Below, piece after piece: positions 54,940 to 64,000 of a stretch of 64,000 bases of DNA (position 1 is the stretch's first letter; every line of letters begins with the position of its first letter). The position numbers and the translations under genes are program-made. Origin of the DNA: Psococerastis gibbosa (Eukaryota; Arthropoda; Insecta; Psocodea; Psocidae); contig OZ020486.1 in assembly GCA_963971405.1 (NCBI GenBank), forward strand, positions 19,491,419 through 19,555,418, read 5' to 3'. The notes below the pieces were generated by a model, which saw only the letters and a list, made by a program, of their open reading frames with translations, did no database searches and was not told where the DNA came from.

Positions 54940-55816
54940 AAGAACCGGTCCCAGTTTACTCGAACATGCTTTCCAATTTATCAAAATTAGTAGACAGAGA
55001 AAATGAGTAATTACATGGTAAATAATTTTCCTATGGTTAAATTTCCGATATCTCGGGGGCGGGAAGGGGGGGGGGGTTGTCCACCTGACGTCATTGGAGG
55101 TGAGGTAAATTCTAGATAGGTCAGATCAACACATTACCACACAGCAATACTGGCAGGGCACGCGATGCATTTGAGCGTTAATTTTAATCATTAAAAAAAA
55201 ACATTTTTTTTACAAAAGTAAATACTTTTCTGGGAAAGCAACCTGTCCGGTTTCGTTACTCAATTTAACACCTAAAACATGCCTGAAGGTAGAAATCATC
55301 GACAGAAAGGTTTTGCAGAAAAATTATTTTTTAGTCATTTTTCATTAAAATTTAGTTATTTTTATTTTTTTACCCCCAGAAGCAACCTATCAAGGGGCAA
55401 GCGACCCCACGCATTTCGTTAATATTAATAACGACTACAATATATGTGAATTTAAAAGAAATCGTTGGAGCCGTTTTTAAGAAATAATTTTTTTATACGT
55501 CTTTTTGGAGTTTTTTGAGAATAAAACCCTCCCAAATTAAGTTAGCCCCAAATAAAAAAATGATTCTGAGGTATAATTTTTGTGAACCTGCATGCCCAAT
55601 TTCATCAAAATCGACTAAGTAGTTTGCCCGGAAATCGACGCACAGACAGACAGACAGAACGACAGACGGACAGAACGACATACAGACAGACAGACAGACA
55701 GACATTTCGTAAAAACCACTTTTTTGGGTTCCTAGGACCTTAAAACGTGTAAATCCGTTGAAATCTCGGAATCGAAAATTTCGACCGTCACAAAGCTACG
55801 TATAAATTGGAAAGCA
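54940..55816 (+). mobile_element. TGCTTTCC-end element, copy 4
   Basis: It runs from AGAACCGGTCCCAGTTTACT to AATTGGAAAGCAA. The CAGA microsatellite is at 55641-55704. It has lost about 14 bases near the right end (the CTTTCCTTATACTA of other copies is missing before CGTATAAATT). Confidence 0.88.
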
Positions 55817-56084
55817 AAAATAATAATAATTCGTAAATTTCTTTCCCCTATCAGCATAACGTAAAAATTACTCCACCAAAACTAAAAAAATACACTATAG
55901 TCCTGTATACTACTAGTAGTATGAAATAGTCCTTTACTACTGAAATAATTCCAAGTATTGTTTTGTAGACTAACTCTATGTAACTTAAGTATTAAATTAA
56001 ATTAAATACAGTATACGAATACTGATCTTGATGATGATGATACTGATCTCTGATAACTTGTATCAAAAATTGAACTGTTGCTGC

Positions 56085-56305
56085 CATCAAAATGTGTAAA
56101 ACCCCACTATTTCCGGCCTATTTCTTCAAGAAAGTTCCCCCAAGGGAGACCCCAGGCCTCCTTTCAGGTCTCCTCGAGCGCTTGCGCAAAGGACACTAAT
56201 TTAAAAGCTGGGTACGTCTATATTTTCTATATTTTATGAAAAGGGGGGGGGCGCTAAATTATATACCACCCCCCTCGAAAACCTAAAGTTACGCCATCAC
56301 GGGCT
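56085..56305 (-). repeat. GGGGTTTTACGCATTTT repeat, reversed copy
   Basis: TGTGTAAAACCCCACTATTT and CCCCCAAGGGAGACCCC correspond to the reverse of 1225-1320. A G-run and GCGCTAAATT follow. Confidence 0.45.
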
Positions 56306-56309
56306 TGAT

Positions 56310-57240
56310 TAATTTCTTTTTCTTTTTTTTTAAATAAGAATCAAATCCATAATTCTTTGATCTTTCAATTCAAAATTTGAAAATTTCTGTTGACAAGAGC
56401 TGCCGGATGTCCGGTTTTCATCCGGAGCGTTCTGGAGGGTTCTCCCAAAATATATATTAAAATTTATTACCAAATTAAATATGAAGTTGTAGATTTCAAA
56501 TGATAAAAATAATGCGTTTTCTCATTATTCCAAGCTCGAAATATGTTCCCCATTTGTAGCTAATTATCAAGCTGGTTTTGAAATTTAGGTTAGTTATAAA
56601 TGAGGGTGGTCCAATAATTAGGAAAGGTTGCTAATTTGAAGAGAGAAAGGCTGCTAAAAGTCATCTACAGCTTGCTCAGAAAATGACATGAATACAAACG
56701 AGCAGGTTTTCGTCAAACTTTGCTACTAATTGCAATCCCTGAGTCCTAATTATTTCGGTTGTATTATACTTCACTAATTGTCTGTTTGAATAATTGTGTT
56801 AGGCATTCCAGCCTAAGTTTCGAATGAGTTCATTCTTAACAGTCTCCAATCTGCATCGTGTAATGATGTTAAGTACCTACCGAGTACCTATAGTTTTGTT
56901 ATAGTTATATTTGTAGTTAAAAAATTGAAATCGAGCAATAGAACTTCTCAGTTTGAAATAGTGTGATTTTTTTCAGGTCCCCCTATACTATGCGGCAGAC
57001 TGAGAATATTGCACATGTAATAATAGGCTACTATCGTGAATAGTGGGGAATTTAAGGTCATGGCGGTGAATTGGGTCGAAGCTACGGCGTTATTAGTTAA
57101 AATATATTTTAAGAAGTAGTCAGTAGAAGTAGTCAGTAGAAGTAGGCCGTAGGATGTGGGCGGGGACTCTATTCCCTCTCCGAAATGTTCGTCGCATTGA
57201 CTTTGTATTAAGAAATGAAAATCACACAATTTGCTCCCAT
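56310..57240. other. No gene recognised
   Basis: A 93-codon minus-strand frame (56948-57229) is without motifs; nothing assigned. Confidence 0.35.
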
Positions 57241-57405
57241 TTACTCGAACATTGTCATTTGCAATTTAATTGATAAGTCTTCGTAATATCGTAATATAAA
57301 CAATCTAAATCTCTTTGTTGTGAACATGCAGGGGAGACCCACGGACCCCTAGTTTTACGATACTGCTTTATAAATGCGTATATCACCCCTATTTTTGGTC
57401 TGTTA

Positions 57406-58086
57406 TTGCTTTCCAATTTATACGTAGTATAAGGAAAGCTTTGTGATGGTCGAAATTGTCGATTCCGAGATTTCAACGGATTTACACGTTACACAGGAAC
57501 TTAAAAATGTGGTTTTTACGAAATATCTGTCTGTCGCTGTTTGTCTGTATGTCTGTATGTCTGTCTGTCTGTTCATCGATTTCTGGACCAACTACTAGGC
57601 CGATGTTGATTAATTGATTTTTTTATTTTGGGCTAGTTCAATTTGGGGGAGCTTTGGTCTCAAAAAACTCCAAAAAACGCCTAAAAAAAATTATTTCTCA
57701 AAAACGGCTAATTTTTCTGCGAAACCTATCTATTCCTACCTTCAGGCATGTTATAGGTGTTAAATATTGAGTAACGAAACCGGACCCTTTCCTTTCCCAA
57801 AAAAGCCATTTGGTTTTTTGCAGAAATTTTGTTTTTTGAAAAAATGGTAGAAAATTCACGCTTAAATGCATTGCGTGCCCTGCCATTATTGCTGTGTGAT
57901 GTGTTGGTCTGACCTATCTAGAAATTACCTCACTTCCAGTGACGTCAGATGGGAACCCCCCCCCCCCCCCGAAATATCGGAAATTTAACTATAGGAAAAT
58001 TATTTACCATGAAATTATTCATTTTCTCTATCTGCTAATTTTGATGAATTGGAAAGCATGTTCGAGTAAACTCGGACCGGTTCTTT
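57406..58086 (-). mobile_element. TGCTTTCC-end element, copy 5 (internally deleted)
   Basis: Both termini are present (TTGCTTTCCAATTTATACGT at the left and GACCGGTTCTTT at the right). The interval around ACGGCTAATTTTTCTGCG (57705) joins two parts that are about 180 bp apart in the other copies, so there is an internal deletion. Confidence 0.85.
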
Positions 58087-58097
58087 GTCATTATGTT

Positions 58098-58937
58098 ATT
58101 GCTTTCCAATTTATACGTAGTATAAGGAAAGCTTTGTGACGGTCGAAATTTTCGATTCCGATATTTCAACGGATTTACACGTCTTAAGGTCCCAGGAACC
58201 TAAAAAAGTGGTTTTTACGAAATGTCTGTCTGTCGCTCTGTCTGTATGTCTGTCTGTCTGTATGACTGTCTGTCTGTATGTCTGTCTGTCTGTATGTCTG
58301 TCTGTCTGGGAGTCGATTTCCGGGCAAACTACTCGGTCAATTTTGATGAAATTCGGCATGTAGGTTTACAAAAATCATACCTCGGAACAATATTTTTTTT
58401 TTTGGCTAACTCAATTTGGGGGGGCGGCTTTATCCTCAAAAAACTCCAAAAAACGTCTAAAAAAATTATTTCTCAAAAACGGCTCCAACGATTTCTTTTA
58501 AATTCACATATATTGTAGTCGTTATTAATGTTAACAAAATTCGGGGGGTCGCTTACCCCTGCTTCTGGGGGTAAAAAAAGTAAAAATAACTCAATTTTCA
58601 TGAAAAATGACTAAAAAATAATTTTTCTGTGGAACCTTTCTATCGATGATTTTTACCTTCAGGTATGTTTTACCTGTAGGTGTTAATTAAGATCACAAAA
58701 ACGGACAGATTGCATTCTCGCTCCAATACATTACGTGCCATGTGCCATTGTTACTACTGTTACAATGTACTGGTCTGTTCGTTCCAGAATATGCAATCAA
58801 GTTTTAAGTTTTTTTTTTTAAATATATATTGAGGTGAACCCCCCCCCGAGGGATCTGAATTTTAACCATAGGGAAATTATTTCCTATGAAATTACGCAAG
58901 TCAATATTTACAAATTTAAATCTCAGACCGGTTCTTC
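58098..58937 (-). mobile_element. TGCTTTCC-end element, copy 6
   Basis: It lies 11 bp after copy 5, in the same orientation. The CTGT microsatellite (58223-58308) is long. The distal part (58740-58937) is the most diverged of the six copies, with C-run CCCCCCCCGAGGGATCTG and an altered inner terminus. Confidence 0.82.
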
Positions 58938-59065
58938 AATAAGTGCTCCCTCGGGGTAGACCCCCGGGCCCCCCTGTATACAGTTTCATTAATAAGTCTT
59001 CGTAATATAAAACACTTAAATGTTTTCGTGGCTAAAATGTGTAAAATCCCACTTCTTTTTTTCTT
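58938..59065. repeat. Fragment of the GGGGTTTTACGCATTTT repeat
   Basis: CCTCGGGGTAGACCCCCGGG, AATAAGTCTTCGTAATATAA and AAAATGTGTAAAATCCCACT link this segment to 56085-56305 and to 57255-57350. Confidence 0.4.
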
Positions 59066-59069
59066 CAAA

Positions 59070-59810
59070 AAAATACCATCCTTGGCTGAAGTAAAAAGTA
59101 AGTCTTAAAGCACGATTATTTCAAAAGTAGCAAAATACGCCATTTAAATGTAGCCCAAAATTTTGAGCTCATTTTGTAGACAACGTTGAAAAGAATTTCA
59201 TCTTGGCTAACTTTTAAAGTTGTGAGCTGTCACTTGTCTAGAGTTTTCATCCAGGTTGCCTGTTGTTACGACTCATCTTATATTTCTTTTCTCCTTTTCA
59301 ATTTGATCTGGGTCACAATCACAGAATCTTTCTAGGGAAATAAATTGTATAAAGCTTTAGATTTGGGGTCTTTCTTTATTACAATAGAGTACTTAGGCTA
59401 TTTAAGAAAATTCTTCTGCAGTGATATGGAAATTCCAGGCTGGACATTATAGTACAGAATGCTTCATTTAATGCATTGCAATATGAAGATTGCTATATTT
59501 TGTATTATAATACATTTTTTTCGATTTCAACCAATGTTGGTCGGTACCGTATTTGAATTTGAACATTGAATTTATTCATTTTAGATTTGTTATATCTCCG
59601 GCCATTTGCCTCCTATAATAATATGCCTTAAAAGCCCATACTTATGCTAAGCGAATTTTGAACGAAATAAAAATTCAGGTACCAATCGTATAGTGGGCCT
59701 ACCTACCATGCCTGGGTTATTCAATACATTGCAGTATTATATCGTATATATATACAATATATATAACACTGACATTCAATTAACTTTGGTTCAAGAGGTA
59801 ACCTCCACGT
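59070..59810. other. No gene recognised
   Basis: Nothing assigned. Confidence 0.4.
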
Positions 59811-59811
59811 T

Positions 59812-59900
59812 ATAACCGAAATTAGAGTAGTTAGGCGTAGATCGTGTGTTCGAATCCCGTCAAGTCTGTTTTTTTTTCATATCCTCTAATTTCGGTTGCT
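59812..59900 (+). repeat. tRNA-like fragment between short inverted repeats
   Basis: A B-box-like GTGTTCGAATCCCG (59851-59864) lies between AACCGAAATTAGAG and its inverse CTCTAATTTCGGTT. The T-arm does not pair properly, so it is not a functional tRNA gene; it is possibly the head of another SINE. Confidence 0.35.
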
Positions 59901-59904
59901 TATT

Positions 59905-62560
59905 CTGGGGTTGGAGAATGTAAACATATCAATAATTTTGCATTCAAAACTTGTCTTGTTTGCATATTTAACCACAGGTTATTATTTAGTTATTGGTTAT
60001 TTCAGTTATTACTTGATTAAAAGCCATAGCAGGTCCACAGATTCCATTTTTTCCCAAACTAATGGGCACCTCCCCTTTCAAGGAGAAAATATAAAACTTG
60101 ATTGAACAGCACAGTACAAGTAAATAGTAGAAGGTAAAGATATCGTTAGGCTTGTGCGAATCATGTACCCTTTATGGATAGAATCTACATTCCAGAGCCC
60201 ACGTAAACTGATGAAAACAAAGCCACATAATCTCCAGTATGTTTTCTTCATTGAGAATTACATTGATACTGATAATTACTAGAGTTCTAGGCCTATATAG
60301 GAGAGATGGGACATTCACTTCACACCAAAAATTTATATTTTTAATTTCTGGGGCCACTCGCCACACGTCCTCCAACGAGTCATTGAAAAAACATAACAGG
60401 ATTAAAAAGTTACTTCTGGCGCGCTCAAATGTCCAAAAAACTCCTATTTAGAACTCCAGTAAGTACCTAATCGTCAAAAATAGCATCATTCTCTAGATCT
60501 GTATACTGTTTAGCTTAGGTACTCAAGTTAAATGTAGCAAATTGAATTTTCATGTTATGTAAGTTACACTACTGTAATACAAAATAATGTGAGAAAAATA
60601 ACACAACACAAAGCCTAAATAGGCTATGCATGAAAAGAAGTGATACCCGCTTTTTGCACTTCATACGAGACATCTTGAGTATTCTCTGTCTGTTTTGGGG
60701 CAATGAAAATCAGGTTAAAAGTAATAAATGGGCCTTTTCGAAAAATTGACCGAATAATAATAGGTATCCGATAATAAAAATTAATAATAATAATCATGTA
60801 GGCCTAACTTAATTGCATGAAAACAAAAATAGCACGGCTTCTATATTTTGATCTGATTCCAAGTATTTGGTTTTTAAATAATGATCGGGACAAAAGTTTT
60901 GAGAATAACGTTACTAAATAACCATGACTATATAGTCTACTAGACTAATAGCCTTGTGTGGCAATGAGTGTGGGCAAACCGAACCCCGACGTAAAAATAG
61001 TCAGTGATATTCCCACACACGAAAAATGAACAATTCACGTAATGATGTAGAGTGATGCGGTGAAATTTTTAAAAGAGCCAAGAGTCATGTACGGTATATG
61101 TGTGTAGAAGTTAATTTACTGACACAAATGGGGAAATGCCAGAGACCGTCCCACAATATAATTAAAAAAATAATTGCTGACGAACGTCCACCTCAAAAAG
61201 CTGATGGATGGGTTTGTCAGTTGGTAGATACTAGTAGAATTTTATTTTCATGGGCAACTTTTATTAACTTTTCAGGATGCCTCATGTGAAACACTAAATT
61301 TTTGAAATTAGGACTACTATTAAATAGCCTGTACAGTGTCATCACCTCAGTCGCATTGAGGTTACTTGTCTTGGTAATAGAACGCACCTTGCTGTTTGGT
61401 AAGCAGGGAGAAAGCTGTTGGATTTGAATTGCAGTTGAATTAAGATCGGGGTGAATCAAATTTGAGTATATGTACTACAGTTTACTGTTGTGAAGGCAAG
61501 TTTATATTTACATTCGCTGTAGACAAATAGTGCAACGATTTTTCGAAATAATGTTTTTTATAACACTGTAGATATTCATGTATGGTAACCTTTTTCATGT
61601 AAATAAAGCAGGTACGTGTAACGTTAAAGGGAACAGGTTTTGCTGAATAATAATGAACTCCGCGAGTACCTACAGAGACTGAATGGAGCTCATGCAGGAA
61701 GGAATTTCTATAAATCACAAAATATTATTCATGGGGCCCAGACAGCTACAAGAATGAGCTGGGAAATTGAGTGTCTTTGCATATACAAGTAGAAGAGAAT
61801 TAAATTAATGCATAAGACAAATAAAGAGCCATTTCTCTGAATCCTGACTGTCTTTTACAACGTAAACCGCCATTTATTCATCCAAAGACGTAGGCAAAAC
61901 TTTCAGAACCCCATCCACCACTCATAAACAGACTGCGCCATTTTTCTTTTTGTTAACCCGATATAAATCTGCATCACAAAGTTTCAGATACAGTCGAGTT
62001 TCTCCCCTGCTTTTGTTTCCAGAGGAAAAGCAAAAATAATATTTTCACATATTTCACACCATTCGGACTTAAAAAAAAAACTTTTTTGATGGGTGCTTGA
62101 AAATCGAGTTGTTCGATTCTGCAAACGCAACGCGTTGGGAATTTCATTTGTTACTTTGTTTTTGTTTCAAAAAACTTTTATTTTCTTCGTCAGTTTAATG
62201 TCCAAAACCACGTTTTATCTTCCAATTTTGAGAGGTCCAACTTTGTCTAGAAACTCAGCCAACTTTTTCCAGCACTTAGAACGTTGTTGTAAGTTGTCCT
62301 AAGCTACTGATTCTACAATACAATCGACCACCAATTTAAAGATTCCCCCTTCTCCTGAATATGCATTAAAGCACAACGCAAGGGACAATACGTTCTGTAT
62401 ACCTACCGTTAATTGAATGAAAAACTTACTACACATTGACTGATTTACAGTATGATTCATACTGGGTGGCAGGCAAGTAAATAGTAGATTAAATTAATTT
62501 TTTATTTGACTACAGCTTCTTTCAAATATTACTATAGATAATTTAGAAGAACTAATCGAG
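59905..62560. other. No gene recognised
   Basis: About 2.6 kb of AT-rich DNA. Frames at 60172-60375, 61098-61289 and 61217-61459 are short and motif-free. Confidence 0.4.
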
Positions 62561-62568
62561 GAGAGTGT

Positions 62569-62796
62569 TTACAAACCTGGCCAACTCCAAGTTGTAGAAT
62601 TTTTCGGGAGAGCGGATTTTCTGTTGAAAATTGCATTGAGTTTATAGATAACCCGAGACTTCTCAGCGCTTCTGTGCGCAATATAGCTCCTTTGGTCACT
62701 TTATTTTACAACGTGCAGGTGGACATTAAAATTTTCTGCAAGGTCGGATCAAAACCCCATTTTGTGAAAAAATGGAGTTGGCCACGTTTGTAATCA
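62569..62796. mobile_element. Inverted-repeat element, about 228 bp
   Basis: TTTACAAACCTGGCCAACTC at the left is mirrored by GAGTTGGCCACGTTTGTAAT at the right with a few mismatches. Non-coding. Confidence 0.65.
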
Positions 62797-62860
62797 AGTC
62801 CCTCAATTATCTCCGTATGGTAAATAGTATGGTTATCTAACCGGTACCTTAGCAATCATC

Positions 62861-62898
62861 ATATCATCATCATCATCATCATCGTCATCATCATCATA
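62861..62898. repeat. (ATC)n microsatellite
   Basis: Tandem CAT/TCA triplets with one GTC variant; they give a poly-Asp run in a chance minus-strand frame. Confidence 0.95.
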
Positions 62899-63079
62899 TC
62901 TCTCTTCAAGTTGCAGCCGGTTGATGGCTGATTGGCAACAACACTTTACAGTGATATCTCCAATCTTCCCAATTCTGGCTGTCGATGTGATCCCCAAGAC
63001 GTCTTCCTTTACTTGCTGCAAATATGTGAGCAATGGACCACTACAAGTATTTATGGACTTCGATTGCAAAGTAGTAGCT

Positions 63080-63218
63080 TGCTCGTACTTGTACGAGTCT
63101 CTACACATCATGTCGTAACCCAACACAGGTATTACCTCCTACAGAAGACTGAAGAGGTTATTCGGATACACTCATTGAATTGTTTGTATGCATATAATCT
63201 TTAATTTTGAAAAAAAAA
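63080..63218 (-). repeat. Dispersed repeat family A, reversed copy
   Basis: TACTTGTACGAGTCTCTACA, TGTCGTAACCCAACACAGG and CGGATACACTCATTGAATTG reverse to the family A landmarks in order. Confidence 0.65.
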
Positions 63219-63290
63219 GTAGGTCTAGGTTTATAAAGAGTTCTTCAAGACATTATTATTATCATCGAGTACGAGTTCACAGCATGCAGT

Positions 63291-63475
63291 AAGGCGGTTA
63301 TTCCGTCTGTCAATAATCTGTCATTTGTGCATCAATAATAAGTCTCTACCATATTACAACTTAATTCATAATAGACAAGTTAAGTAGATATTTATATAAT
63401 AGTCTCCTTAAAACAAACATCTCATCAATTTTTGATGCTTAAATGACGGGTTATTGACGGATGGAATATCCACCT
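63291..63475. mobile_element. Palindromic MITE (AGGCG ends), copy 3
   Basis: AAGGCGGTTATTCCGTCTGT to GACGGATGGAATATCCACCTT are inverted halves. The centre ATAGTCTCCTTAAAACAAAC is shared with the copies at 14398 and 28103. Confidence 0.85.
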
Positions 63476-63479
63476 TCGT

Positions 63480-64000
63480 ATCGTACGTTCCGTGCGTAAA
63501 ATAAAATACAACCGGTCAGCATTCGCAGCGGATACATTGAATATTAGTCCAATTACTAATTGTCCGTTAGACCAGGGAATGGTAGTGCTGTATAAGTTTA
63601 TAAGTAGAAATGTCATGTTTCCATCCGAATTACGATAAAATAGGTACTATAAATCTCATGAGTATTTTGGCATCAGCATTTTAATAATTCTGTGTTTGAA
63701 TAGGCATAAAATTGCGACGGTTGGAAGATTTCTCATCCGCCCAGCCTCGGGTATTGGGGTGGACTCTATATGTTTGCGCTTACTTATGTTCTACCTAGGT
63801 ATAGGAATGTTCGTACGATTTGGAAAATACTTTAACTTGAGACAAATATGTTGGAATTTTGCACAAGTTAAAGTTGCTGTGTGTACTGGTTTCCAATATT
63901 GCTCTCTTAACTATACGTACGAGTATTTTATTCTAGGGGAAAGTATAAAATATGTTTTCCATGTTTCCATGCAAGCAATGCTTTATTATGAGAATGCAGT
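63480..64000. other. No gene recognised
   Basis: Nothing assigned to the window edge. Confidence 0.4.

Noticed and set aside
59840..59870. Possible tRNA gene
   Set aside because: Only the B-box-like segment fits; the T-stem does not pair and no acceptor stem can be drawn.
62833..63126. Minus-strand ORF with a poly-Asp run
   Set aside because: The Asp run is the (ATC)n microsatellite and the rest overlaps a dispersed repeat; no domain.
1..64000. CRISPR array, bacterial operon, phage or integrated virus
   Set aside because: No regularly spaced direct repeats with unique spacers and no compact gene packing. The only phage-like domain (YqaJ) lies in a spliced eukaryotic transposon gene.

Overview
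The window is AT-rich animal nuclear DNA from an arthropod, or at least a protostome. It contains spliced exons of a beta-type octopamine receptor, a receptor class confined to protostomes. Nearly everything else is transposable-element sequence. There is no operon-like gene packing, no bacterial promoter or RBS architecture, and no CRISPR array. I cannot fix the species; the receptor resembles crustacean and insect beta octopamine receptors.

Host gene: the receptor lies on the minus strand. Exon 32323-33088 encodes the N terminus through TM5. A second, short exon at 2728-2886 encodes the third intracellular loop and TM6. The two are phase-compatible, so about 29.4 kb (2887-32322) is a single intron. 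The TM7 exon would lie left of base 2728, and I do not see it in the window. The 33-64 kb part is upstream of the coding start (5' UTR introns or flank) and shows no convincing host exon.

Centrepiece: inside that intron sits a 9.4 kb DNA transposon, 18472-27882. It is bounded by a 12-bp terminal inverted repeat (GGGGTATACAGG) and flanked by the dinucleotide AT on both sides. It carries two convergent, spliced and apparently intact genes. One is a 416-aa SWIM-like zinc finger plus YqaJ-type nuclease on the plus strand (4 exons). The other is a 526-aa THAP plus DDE_Tnp_4 transposase on the minus strand (3 exons), with all three catalytic acids present. This layout matches the ISL2EU type of eukaryotic transposon. 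The space between the genes has itself been invaded by at least four other repeats.

The rest is a dense mosaic. (i) Six near-complete and at least three decayed copies of a 0.7-0.95 kb element with TGCTTTCCAATTTAT ends, an internal CAGA/CTGT microsatellite and a G-run; four of the copies cluster at 54.0-58.9 kb. (ii) hAT-like non-autonomous elements with 8-bp target duplications (3.2, 13.3, 28.8-30.4, 34.2, 42.3 and 51.4 kb). (iii) Palindromic MITEs with TA, TTAA, TATA or 3-bp target sites. (iv) A tRNA-derived SINE (about five copies). (v) Truncated non-LTR retrotransposon pieces (6.5, 29.1-30.4, 41.1, 41.7-41.9, 43.2, 48.7-49.7 and 53.5 kb) and a decayed hAT transposase end at 47.1-47.6 kb. 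(vi) A 14-bp minisatellite at 39.16-39.56 kb. Several insertions are nested, so their relative ages can be read off the sequence.
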